Numbered from the stretch's first letter, positions 6,596 to 13,390 are shown. The stretch: DNA of 15,886 nucleotides from Caldifarciminota bacterium (GCA_016935295.1 JAFGRF010000318.1:1-15886), one strand, 5' to 3'. The notes: generated from the letters alone by a model not told the origin. Made by a program: numbers and translations.

Positions 6596-9187
6596 ATGAG
6601 TAGCAGTCTCAGACGGCTATTGACTGAGGCCGTGGACAGACCGGCAAGACCGCGGTCTGCGCAGTTCGTCAAGCAGATGCACGGCAAGGCCAGCCAGCGC
6701 CGGCAGTGCGGCCTCCTTCGTGATGCTCTGCCTACCGAAACCATATGTCCCTGTGAACAACTGAACCCGATGCAGACAGCCGCGAGTTCGGACTGGGCCG
6801 GCGGCACGCTGCCGGGAGTCATGGCGGGAAAGCGACCCCCGCGCAGTGCGAAGTTGGTGTTCCCTGTCATCTTCCTGGTGTTATGTGCGCAGGCCGCGAC
6901 ACACTGCGTTGCCGCAAAGGGAAAGGAACTCAGCCCCGGTGCAAGCGGGTTGCCGCCGCGCGCCATACAGGCTGGCACCGACAAGACCGGCCCCGGCCGT
7001 ATCACCGCATCCCTGCGAACTCACAAGGAAACCAGCACAACTCGACGAAGCGGCACTGGCTGTCTTCTGGTCGTCAGGCCGGCAGAGAGCATGGCCGGTG
7101 CCGATTTATCCGCGGCTGTTGGCAGCATTGACTCTGGCAGTGCAGCGCCGGGAGCAGACGCCGTGAGGAGTCCTGAGCCGCAGTACACCAATACCTACTA
7201 CGTATCTCCCGCTGGAAATGATACCAATCCCGGTACGTTCGACCTCCCGTTGCGCACCATTCAGGCAGGCGTAGACAGAGCCTACGCAGGGGAACGCGTC
7301 TTCGTGCTGGCTGGAACGTACAAAGAGCAAGTCACCTTTCCCCGCAGCGGTACCAGCGGTGCGCCAATCACCATTAGCGGAGAAGTAGACGGTGCCGGGA
7401 ATCCGCTTGCGTTAATCGACAACACAGAGGCTGTCGGGGCAACGTGGTCGCCCGCCCCTGATGTCGGAGCCGGGGTCTACAAGCGGGTCGGGTTCGCGCC
7501 CAAGCTAATGCTGTGGAACGGCGAGCACATTCTCGGCATCAACGCAAAGCACATGGCGGGAGACTCAGACCAGTACTGCGACAAGGGCTTCAACATCCTT
7601 AACTACCCGCCTGACAAGGTGTGGCATCCCGGCGGGTCGGCAAGCTGTTCCACCGCCTTCTGGGATGATGTCATGGTGCTCTACGGGACGCTTGGAGAGA
7701 CGACGTTCGTGCGGTTCCGTGACTACGATGACCCGAACGGGCAGGATTTGAGGGCTGCGCCCGCCAACACGGTTTGTCTGACGTTGCGCGGGAACAGCTA
7801 CATCACGGTCGAGCACCTGATATTGCAGGGCGCGGTTACTTCCGTGGTCTTTGACGGCAGCGACCATAACATCTTCCGGCACAACGTCGTCAGGCATGGG
7901 AACCAGCGCATGACCCTCTCCGGCAGTTCCGGCAATCTCATCGAGCACAACTACTTCTCACTCGGATATGGTGAGTATGGCTGCTTCGGAGAATGGGGGG
8001 CACCTTACACCGGCATTCTCGCTCGACGCTACGCCGCCTACGCTCTCGGCAAGTGGCTGGCAGGTAATGGCAGTTCGCTTGACCGTGGCGTTGTGCTCAG
8101 CGGTAAAAACGAGTTCGCCAACAACACGGTGCGGCAGGGCGACATCGGCATCTATGGTGGTTCGTCGTGCGAGATCCACGACAACATCATCTCCGAGTTC
8201 TCCAGCGTGGGTTTCTACATTGGCCCGAATGTCAGGGACATCCGAATCCACGACAACCGGATATACCACTGCAACGGCGGCATCAGGTTCGGCAGTATCG
8301 GGGCCAGTTACGACAGCGTGCGGTCGGGGTACATCTACCGTAACCGCTGCTACAACGACTCCGGCGTGGGGCAGTTTATCATCACGCACACCGCCGGGTC
8401 GAACTTCACCAAGGCACCCGACTTCTGGTTCTATCACAACAGCGTGGCCGGTGGTAATGCGTGGGGTCAGGCGTTATATGGAGCGTGTGGCCGCATGAAG
8501 GTGGTCAACAACGTCATGTCCAGCGTCAACCTGATGACTGGGGCGGCGGCGATAGACGACACAACGCCGACAGTGTGGGCAGCTTTCGACTACAACTTCA
8601 TGGGCGGGAAGTATCGCGGATACCGCTACTTCAATTGGGCCGCAACGGATAGCCACAACCTGTGGGCTGCGGACACCATGAAGGGTGATGTCAACCACCA
8701 GGTCTGGTCGCTTGGGACGGAGCCGGATTGGATTGTGCCGGAGACGAGCGCGGCCTTCTGTTCCGGGCTCGACCTGTCCGACTCTTTCACTATCAGGGGT
8801 GTAACGTACGGCCCGCTGCCCGGTATGGCCAAGGGGTATTTCACAGGAAGCGCGCCAAATCTTGGTGCAGGGCAGAACACATACCAAGTCGAAATACCAC
8901 AAGGCGACCCCGGACCCGGTGGCGACACACGGCCACTGGAACTGGCGTTCGTACCCAACCCGGTGACTGGTCGAGGCGTCACGGTTCAGTGTGCCCTCCC
9001 GGCCGGGAAAGTCGGGGAGCTCACCATGCGCGACGTTGTTGGGAGATGCGTGAAGTCGTTCGCTCTGGACCCGTCCGGCCAGACGCGTCTCGACCTGCGC
9101 GGCTTCGCGCCGGGTATCTACGTTGCCGTGCTCGACGCGGCCGGCCCATCCATCAGCCGCAAGCTCATAGTCGCGCGGCGCGACTAG
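6596..9187 (+). CDS. Secreted right-handed beta-helix protein with T9SS-like C-terminal sorting domain
   Basis: 863 residues from ATG 6596, which has AGGAG eight bases upstream. The hydrophobic signal-like segment is unusually far in (about 87-107, LVFPVIFLVLCAQAA). ATG 6821 (M76) would give a normal signal peptide but has a poorly spaced GGGAG. Next comes a beta-helix entry motif, YYVSPAGNDTNPGTF...LRTIQAGVDRAYAGERVFVLAGTY (about 201-242). Repeated beta-helix rungs follow, with N-N-x-V/I, IHDN and YHN motifs (about 395-650), typical of pectate-lyase-like or polysaccharide-binding folds. The C-terminus (about 785-863) fits a T9SS type A sorting domain: FVPNP, then LTMRDVVGR, then LRGFAPGIYVAVL. 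It is probably surface-exposed or secreted; substrate unknown. A degraded second copy of the entry motif lies at residues 113-155. The stop TAG is the first three bases of a heptad array. Confidence 0.88.
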   Translation: MSSSLRRLLTEAVDRPARPRSAQFVKQMHGKASQRRQCGLLRDALPTETICPCEQLNPMQTAASSDWAGGTLPGVMAGKRPPRSAKLVFPVIFLVLCAQAATHCVAAKGKELSPGASGLPPRAIQAGTDKTGPGRITASLRTHKETSTTRRSGTGCLLVVRPAESMAGADLSAAVGSIDSGSAAPGADAVRSPEPQYTNTYYVSPAGNDTNPGTFDLPLRTIQAGVDRAYAGERVFVLAGTYKEQVTFPRSGTSGAPITISGEVDGAGNPLALIDNTEAVGATWSPAPDVGAGVYKRVGFAPKLMLWNGEHILGINAKHMAGDSDQYCDKGFNILNYPPDKVWHPGGSASCSTAFWDDVMVLYGTLGETTFVRFRDYDDPNGQDLRAAPANTVCLTLRGNSYITVEHLILQGAVTSVVFDGSDHNIFRHNVVRHGNQRMTLSGSSGNLIEHNYFSLGYGEYGCFGEWGAPYTGILARRYAAYALGKWLAGNGSSLDRGVVLSGKNEFANNTVRQGDIGIYGGSSCEIHDNIISEFSSVGFYIGPNVRDIRIHDNRIYHCNGGIRFGSIGASYDSVRSGYIYRNRCYNDSGVGQFIITHTAGSNFTKAPDFWFYHNSVAGGNAWGQALYGACGRMKVVNNVMSSVNLMTGAAAIDDTTPTVWAAFDYNFMGGKYRGYRYFNWAATDSHNLWAADTMKGDVNHQVWSLGTEPDWIVPETSAAFCSGLDLSDSFTIRGVTYGPLPGMAKGYFTGSAPNLGAGQNTYQVEIPQGDPGPGGDTRPLELAFVPNPVTGRGVTVQCALPAGKVGELTMRDVVGRCVKSFALDPSGQTRLDLRGFAPGIYVAVLDAAGPSISRKLIVARRD
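6932..7360 (+). repeat. Diverged internal duplication in the beta-helix gene
   Basis: Codons 113-155 (6932-7060) and 211-254 (7226-7357) align along their length. LPPRAIQAGTDK pairs with LPLRTIQAGVDR, THKE with TYKE, and RRSGTG with PRSGTS. Nucleotides also match in blocks (CATACAGGCTGGC versus CATTCAGGCAGGC). The first copy lacks the YYVSPAGND strand and the glycines of the canonical motif. Confidence 0.65.
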
Positions 9188-9261
9188 TTTCTGGTTTCTG
9201 GTTCTTAGTTATTGGTTCCCAAGCCCAGAACCTGAAACCAGGAACTACGAACCAAGAACTT
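9185..9261 (+). repeat. Heptad array filling the convergent spacer; hairpin, possible bidirectional terminator
   Basis: Eleven 7-bp units in one register start with TAGTTTC TGGTTTC and end with CGAACCA AGAACTT. It carries the stop codons of both convergent genes: TAG at 9185-9187, and the complement of CTA at 9245-9247. The unit sequences invert at the midpoint, so 9191-9205 pairs with 9227-9241 (14 of 15 positions) and could fold into a stem. No long T-tract is present, so terminator function is inferred. Confidence 0.65.
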
Positions 9262-10102
9262 CCTCGATCAGTTCCCAGAACCGTCCGTCGAGGCTGAGTT
9301 CGAGCGAGAAGGCCGGTACCGCCCGGGCCAGCGCCACGGCGGCACGGAATCCATCGTTGAAGAGCGCCCGGACAGCGCTTGGGTCGTAAACCTTCAGAAG
9401 TGACGCCTCGTAAGCAAGCTCCGCCTGAGCTTCGACAAGCAAGGCGGTCGCCTGCAAGGTGCCGATCGGTGCCAATCGGTCAGATGGAGCTCGGCCCAGG
9501 AAGAACACTGCCCGCAGCGGTACAGCGCGTTCCACCGCCCACGTTCCTCCCGGCCCGCCGTCCCTGAAACGACTCCAGGTTGGCCACGGATGCGCCCAGT
9601 ACTGCCCGCGCTGGTCGCGAACGACCATGGTCGTGTCGTCACTGAGCGAGTGCCATGGCTCGGGAAGGCGGCTGCTCGCTGTGCTTTTGCCGATGCCGCC
9701 CCGGCCGGCCATGATAATGCCGCTGCCGCGGTAGCGGGCCAAAGCACCGTGTATCAACAGGCTGCCATGCTTGAGGTCCGATAGCGAGATTCTGCGGGCG
9801 ACCTCCGTCATCTGAATCACTCCCATGGCGGGGTTCAGGTTTGGTGGCAGCCAGCACTGCAGAGGCCCCTCGTCGGGGATGTCAAAGCGAGGAACGGTAT
9901 GCCTTGGGCGGAGTGCAATCAGCACCTCTCGTCCGTGGTCAGCGTCACGCAACTGCATCACCTGCGCCAGGCGCCTGATGCAATCACCGGCTTCGTCGTC
10001 GGCAGCACGAATCAGCCACCGATGTCCGTTGGCGAGGGCAAGCCCGAAGGGCTTGGTTTCTAGTTTCTGGTTCGTAGTTCCTAGTTCCAACGCCCCGGTC
10101 AT
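9245..10102 (-). CDS. HPr-kinase-like P-loop protein, resembling ScmC of SynChlorMet RiPP cassettes
   Basis: 285 residues. Walker A GRGGIGKST (133-141) follows LLIHGALARY (116-124), and a DD pair lies at 155-156 (SLSDDTTMV). HPWPTWS (171-177) is the motif I associate with the ScmC/HprK-like family. HprK-like proteins occur in RiPP clusters; in some lasso peptide pathways they phosphorylate the precursor. Two cysteine-rich peptide genes lie upstream on the same strand, so a modifying or kinase role on them is the natural inference. The start ATG and first 16 codons (TGALELGTTNQKLETK) are translated repeat DNA; recognisable protein begins near PFGLALANGHRW. GGAGG four bases before the ATG also belongs to the repeat. 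The C-terminal VLGS and stop lie in another array. No radical SAM or PqqD-like gene is in the window. Confidence 0.75.
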   Translation of the reverse strand: MTGALELGTTNQKLETKPFGLALANGHRWLIRAADDEAGDCIRRLAQVMQLRDADHGREVLIALRPRHTVPRFDIPDEGPLQCWLPPNLNPAMGVIQMTEVARRISLSDLKHGSLLIHGALARYRGSGIIMAGRGGIGKSTASSRLPEPWHSLSDDTTMVVRDQRGQYWAHPWPTWSRFRDGGPGGTWAVERAVPLRAVFFLGRAPSDRLAPIGTLQATALLVEAQAELAYEASLLKVYDPSAVRALFNDGFRAAVALARAVPAFSLELSLDGRFWELIEEVLGS

Positions 10103-10410
10103 CGGTCCTCCGTCGTCCGTCCTCGGTCGCTGCTTGCTTGTGACATCTAGCTTCTCGCTTCTAGCTTCATCTGGGCCTGCGAATCGGTTTCTGGTTCATG
10201 GTTTCTGGTTAGTGGTCAGCGTTCCCTGGTTCTCTGCCCGATACTGGACACTGCAACCTGGTAACTGGCACCTCGCGGCCTTGGCCGCTCCTGGTTCTTG
10301 GTCTATCGCCCTGGGCAAGGCAAAGGTTGAGGTGAAGGTCGAGATTCCGGCCCCCGGTCCTCGGTCGTCCGTCCCCTCTCCCTGTGAGCTTCCAGCTTCA
10401 ACTTGGGCCG
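10054..10410 (+). repeat. Longest repeat array: about 37 heptads, a hexad block, then more heptads
   Basis: From 10054 to 10312 the sequence can be cut into 7-bp units without a register break, in successive dialects: TAGTTCC type, CCGTCGT type, TTCTAGC type, GTTTCTG type, ACTGGCA type. Hexads such as AAGGTT and GAGGTG follow at 10317-10346. Heptads resume (CCGGTCC TCGGTCG) to about 10410, next to the peptide-2 terminator. It contains GGTCATCGGTCCTCCG at 10097-10112, whose complement provides GGAGG and the ATG of the kinase-like gene. Confidence 0.8.
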
Positions 10411-10411
10411 G

Positions 10412-10452
10412 TCAGAACAACGCCCGGCAGCGACCGTTGAGGTCGCTGCCGG
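10412..10452 (-). terminator. Terminator-like hairpin after cysteine-rich peptide 2
   Basis: A perfect 12-bp stem (10424-10435 with 10441-10452, CCGGCAGCGACC) has a 5-nt loop. Read on the minus strand it is followed by GGGCGTTGTTCT, a moderate T-rich tail. It lies about 50 bp after the peptide stop. A second hairpin, GGCCGC/GCGGCC (10470-10486), precedes it and is conserved at the paralogue. Confidence 0.6.
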
Positions 10453-10503
10453 ACGTCACCGAGTACTGCGGCCGCTGGTCGCGGCCTCAAAGTGCAGCAG
10501 AAG

Positions 10504-10791
10504 CTAGGCTGGGCCCGTCCCCGTGTGGCAGCCTGCCGTCCCGTAGGCCCCGTTTCCGGCAGGGCAATTGGCCGCATTGTCTCCGTTCGTGCACTGGCCG
10601 CTTCCGCCGGTGCCGGTACCGTTCGTGCAGGCTTGGGCCAGGTTGCCGGTCGTCGTGCAGGCCGATACGGCGTTGCTTCCCGAGGGACTGCAGTCAAAAC
10701 CGCGGCCCGCCGACACGTCCCCGAGGCGCGCGGCCTCAGGAGCGACATATTTCTTTCCACCCGACTCTTTCGGGTTCACATCATCACTCAT
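10504..10791 (-). CDS. Cysteine-rich RiPP precursor-like peptide 2
   Basis: 95 residues. A Lys/Glu-containing leader with KKYVAPEAARLGDVS is followed by a Gly/Asn/Thr-rich core with six Cys at 34, 45, 55, 67, 76 and 88. Most Cys begin a C-x(2,3)-G unit such as CPAGN and CHTGTG. It aligns without gaps for 83 residues with the peptide encoded at 11335-11637. A strong GGAGG six bases upstream of the ATG fixes the start. It has its own promoter and terminator and lies upstream of the kinase-like gene on the same strand. A ribosomally made, post-translationally modified peptide is inferred from the leader/core layout, duplication and neighbour; no named precursor family is recognised. A small secreted or metal-binding Cys-rich protein is the alternative, although there is no signal peptide. 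Confidence 0.8.
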   Translation of the reverse strand: MSDDVNPKESGGKKYVAPEAARLGDVSAGRGFDCSPSGSNAVSACTTTGNLAQACTNGTGTGGSGQCTNGDNAANCPAGNGAYGTAGCHTGTGPA

Positions 10792-10851
10792 GGCAAACCT
10801 CCATCTGTCATCTTGCCAATTACCCCGACTTTCTCTGGTTGAGCACCTACG

Positions 10852-10879
10852 ATTGTACGCTCGCCCACTCCAGTGTCAA
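10852..10879 (-). promoter_or_regulatory. Promoter of peptide 2 gene
   Basis: On the minus strand, TTGACA (complement of 10874-10879), a 16-bp spacer and TACAAT (complement of 10852-10857) lie about 60 bp before the start codon. The context GCTTGACAC is identical to that of the paralogue's promoter. Confidence 0.75.
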
Positions 10880-11242
10880 GCAAACTTATCCACCTCTGAC
10901 TCGGTACCGAAACACAAGGACAACACGCCGAACTAGCCTTCAGACGAAGCCACCATCTTTGTGGCTTCGGGTCTCAGTGCTATCTCCCAGTTCGGCAGCA
11001 CCCATGACGCGACCGCATCAATCGCACTCCTTCCTGTGCAGTTACCATGCCGGATAACGCGTGGTCCGTGTCTACGGTAACTGCCGATATGACAGGGTGT
11101 TACACTGCTGGCCTGCCCGCCGCCCGCAGGTTTCCGGTGAGTTCGCTGCCGCAGAATTAGGCGCTGGCCGCAGAGACACACAGCAGCCAGCGACTTAAGG
11201 CGCAACAGCCGGTTCAACACGGTGGTGCGAGACCGGCGAACC
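10880..11242. other. Spacer between the two peptide genes, with two inverted repeats
   Basis: There is a perfect 8-bp stem GAAGCCAC/GTGGCTTC with a 7-nt loop (10946-10968), lacking a T-tract on either strand. A 9-bp inverted repeat GCAGTTACC/GGTAACTGC (11038-11046 and 11076-11084) encloses 29 nt. A 103-codon minus-strand frame here (10933-11244) has no recognisable domain and is not called. Confidence 0.45.
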
Positions 11243-11286
11243 AAGAAAAGAGTCCGGCGGCGATCTTCTATATTCGCCGCCGGACT
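11243..11286 (-). terminator. Rho-independent terminator after peptide 1
   Basis: A perfect 13-bp GC-rich stem (AGTCCGGCGGCGA at 11251-11263 with 11274-11286) has a 10-nt loop. On the minus strand CTTTTCTT follows. It lies about 50 bp beyond the peptide-1 stop. The hairpin GGCCGC/GCGGCC (11301-11317) between gene and terminator is conserved at peptide 2. Confidence 0.8.
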
Positions 11287-11334
11287 TCTCAGATAACCAC
11301 GGCCGCTGGTTGCGGCCCAAGGGGGTGGCCGAAT

Positions 11335-11637
11335 CTAGCTCTTTTCTATGGCTGGGCCCGTCCCCGTGTGACACCCTGGTGGATAGCTGTATGCTGCGTT
11401 TCCGGCAGGGCAGTTGCGCGCATTATTGCCGGTTATGCACTCGCCGTTGCCGCCCGTCACGTTACCGGTCGTGCAGGCTTGGGCGTGACTGCCCGTTGCC
11501 ACGCACGCCGACAGGGCTGCGCTTCCCGTGCCGCTGCAGTCGGACCCATGGCCCGACGAGACGCTTCCAAGGCGCAGGGCCTCAGGCGCCACGTACGACC
11601 TACCACCCGACTTATTGGATTCTACACCATAGGTCAT
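11335..11637 (-). CDS. Cysteine-rich RiPP precursor-like peptide 1
   Basis: 100 residues, paralogue of the 10504-10791 peptide. The leader has GGRSYVAPEALRLGSVSSG. The core has Cys at 34, 45, 55, 67, 76 and 89, the first five at identical positions in both peptides. Shared blocks include AQACT, NCPAGN and GCHTGTGPA. It ends with an extra IEKS tail absent from the other copy. GGAGG (complement of 11644-11648) is six bases before the ATG. It has its own consensus promoter and strong terminator, so it is probably transcribed alone and at high level, as expected of a precursor peptide. The modifying chemistry is unknown. The only candidate partner in the window is the HPr-kinase-like gene 1.2 kb downstream. 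Confidence 0.8.
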   Translation of the reverse strand: MTYGVESNKSGGRSYVAPEALRLGSVSSGHGSDCSGTGSAALSACVATGSHAQACTTGNVTGGNGECITGNNARNCPAGNAAYSYPPGCHTGTGPAIEKS

Positions 11638-11659
11638 GACAAACCTCCGTTTGTCCTTT

Positions 11660-11690
11660 TCCTGCTACCCCGACATCTCTGGTTGAGAGG
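11660..11690 (-). promoter_or_regulatory. Conserved 5' leader motif of the peptide genes
   Basis: The minus-strand transcript contains CTCAACCAGAGA followed by GTCGGGGTA between the -10 box and the ribosome site. The same blocks occur in the peptide-2 leader (about 10816-10845). This could be a regulatory element or simply duplicated sequence. Confidence 0.5.
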
Positions 11691-11695
11691 CCGGA

Positions 11696-11723
11696 ATTCT
11701 AGCCACCTTCACATTTGTGTCAA
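11696..11723 (-). promoter_or_regulatory. Promoter of peptide 1 gene
   Basis: On the minus strand, TTGACA (complement of 11718-11723), a 16-bp spacer and TAGAAT (complement of 11696-11701) lie about 60 bp before the start codon. Confidence 0.75.
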
Positions 11724-11803
11724 GCAAAACCCGGCCCCGGGTCGAGAACGACGGGCGGACGGCCAGGATACCGGAGGGGCTATGCGCAGATTCCGTAGAG
11801 GAC

Positions 11804-11851
11804 GCGGAGCGTCGCCCTGAGCGAAGTCGAAGGGTCTCCGGAGCATTATCC
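11804..11851 (+). repeat. Dispersed non-periodic repeat, copy 2
   Basis: It aligns with 5754-5800. It contains CCTGAGCGAAGTCGAAGG, a partly palindromic motif of a kind I recall as dispersed in several bacterial phyla. As at copy 1, period-10 and period-6 arrays lie downstream. Confidence 0.6.
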
Positions 11852-11890
11852 GCAGAGGAGCGTAGATGTGGTTCCGAACCCAGGATGCCT

Positions 11891-11920
11891 ATCGGCGTTG
11901 ATCGGCGTGCATCGGCGGTT
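11891..11920 (+). repeat. Three 10-bp tandem units
   Basis: ATCGGCGTTG, then ATCGGCGTGC and ATCGGCGGTT are directly adjacent. Confidence 0.7.
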
Positions 11921-11938
11921 AGATCCGAAGATGATGCT

Positions 11939-12158
11939 ACCACAGATGGACGCAGATTCGGAGGAAAGGCAAAGGTAGAGGTTGAGGTCGAGAAGGAGGT
12001 CCCGGAATCTTCCGTGATCTCTGTAATCGGTGGATAGACCCTTCCTTCTTCCGCAGCGGCAATCGGTGCGGTCGGTGGATGAACACGCCGTCTTCCGCGC
12101 CGATCTCAACTTCAGCCTCAACCCTAACCTCAACCTCTACCTTTGCCTTCACCTGCGA
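11939..12158 (+). repeat. Inverted pair of 6-bp-period arrays with 23-bp perfect arms
   Basis: A decamer motif (GATGGACGCA GATTCGGAGG) leads into six hexads at 11965-12000 (such as AGAGGT and TGAGGT). The complementary hexads CTCAAC, CTCTAC and CTTTGC lie at 12105-12158. 11966-11988 is the exact reverse complement of 12127-12149 (23 bp), with 138 bp between. This could form a large hairpin or reflect two insertions in opposite orientation. Confidence 0.75.
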
Positions 12159-12266
12159 TTCGGTCCGTCATTGTACCTCTCATAGTGCCTCGCGAAGTAC
12201 CGGCGAACTTGCCGTCAACCGGGCAATGAACTGCATCACAGACTGCTTCGTCAACTGAATTCTGCA

Positions 12267-12332
12267 CTCAACCTCAATCTGAACCTCAACCTGTATTCCC
12301 ATCTTGACCTCAACCTCAACCTTGACCTGAAC
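12267..12332 (+). repeat. Hexad array of CTCAAC type
   Basis: Eleven 6-bp units in one register, CTCAAC and CTTGAC being the commonest, with two degenerate units in the middle. Confidence 0.75.
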
Positions 12333-13195
12333 CCTCAATCGTACCCGTCATCTTCTGCTTCATTGCGCGGCGCATTGTACCAGGAAAAGCGCCGGTGATT
12401 CAAGGGCTCAATTTGTCCTGCATTGCATCGGCAAAGGCTGCGGGGTAGGCGGCCTGCGGGCCGTGGGGTGGGCGAGGAAATTGTGGTCAGAAATGGCCGG
12501 ACCACTACATATAGACGGGATTACACTACCATGGAAGCCAGCGTCCCTTCCGCCCCGCATCCCTGCAACCGAGCGCCTCGCGCTCCTGGCGGTCACCTAT
12601 TGTGAGGCTTTCCGCTCTGGATGGCCGAAGCTGGGGGAGTCCGCTGAGCGTGCCGTCGCCGGCCTGCCCGAGGGAGCGCTGTCCTGACAAACTCGCGCCC
12701 GAACACCACAGAGAGCATACCGCTAGCCGCGTTCTCCGTGTCCTGGTGCGCCCGGCCGAACCGCTCCCCGGATCGTCCGGGGTAGGCCCCGGGTATACCC
12801 CCGTTAGCTGCTCAACTACCACATATCAGCGGGCCGTGTGCCGATATCGCTGCGGTTCCCGCCGACAGCAGTAACCAACCTTCGGACCTGATTGCCGTAA
12901 TTGCCGAGCCCGCTGCCGTAATCTGCGACAGTTGTGCGCGGACCTTTGCTGCCAGCCGTTTCTTGCGGCAATTGTGTGGCCTAAGTCATTATTCTGTTAG
13001 ACGATAGGGCAATGGAGAGGCGCTCCCTTGAATGGAACGGAAACTGCAAGCTTTGACTCTTCATGGTACCAGAGACTCCGTTCTGCCCGTGCACGCGGGT
13101 CGGGCACGCGGAATCATTGTGGATTCGGGCTTCTGAAACCCTGTCCGGGGTTCCCTTTCGCGACCATCAGTCTCAACCAGGGCGGACTCCGCCGA
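12333..13195. other. Region without a convincing gene
   Basis: A 64-codon frame (12493-12687, starting MAGPLHIDGITLPWKP) has fairly GC-rich third positions in its second half. It lacks a ribosome site and recognisable relatives, so it could be a small gene or a remnant. The inverted repeat GTGGTC/GACCAC (12483-12505) spans its start. A perfect 7-bp hairpin CCCCGGA/TCCGGGG lies at 12766-12782. The inverted repeat AATTGCCG/CGGCAATT (12899-12906, 12966-12973) encloses 59 nt. Otherwise I see nothing here. Confidence 0.35.
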
Positions 13196-13223
13196 TTGAC
13201 CAGCGGCAGGAAGCGGCTATAAT
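13196..13223 (+). promoter_or_regulatory. Promoter of the four-helix/epimerase/dehydrogenase operon
   Basis: TTGACC (13196-13201), a 16-bp spacer and a perfect TATAAT (13218-13223). The predicted transcript has a leader of about 200 nt that includes heptad arrays at 13280-13316 and 13391-13432. Confidence 0.65.
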
Positions 13224-13279
13224 CACGGCCACACGCATGGGAGGCACGACGCTTCAGTATCATGACCGGGCGGCCCGGA

Positions 13280-13316
13280 GGTTCTTAGTTCCACGTTCTG
13301 GGTTTGTGGTTGCCGG
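13280..13316 (+). repeat. Heptad array in the operon leader
   Basis: Five units including GTTCTTA, GTTCCAC and GTTTGTG hold one register. Confidence 0.65.
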
Positions 13317-13390
13317 ACATCCCGAGGCCACAGGTTCCTGCCCTCGAGCCCAGACAGATGGCAGTCGGAAACTCCTAGCTCGGTGTTGGC

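Noticed and set aside
10054..10410. CRISPR array
   Set aside because: There are no identical 23-45 bp repeats separated by unique spacers. The pattern is continuous 6- or 7-bp units.
10946..10968. Terminator hairpin
   Set aside because: It has a perfect 8-bp stem but no T-rich tail on either strand and no gene ending nearby.
9825..11057. 410-codon plus-strand open frame
   Set aside because: It is antisense to the kinase-like gene and to peptide 2 and runs through repeat arrays. It has no recognisable domain, and the minus-strand genes have strong start signals.
12493..12687. Small gene of 64 codons
   Set aside because: Codon third positions are suggestive, but there is no ribosome site, family or operon context, so it is mentioned only in the region entry.
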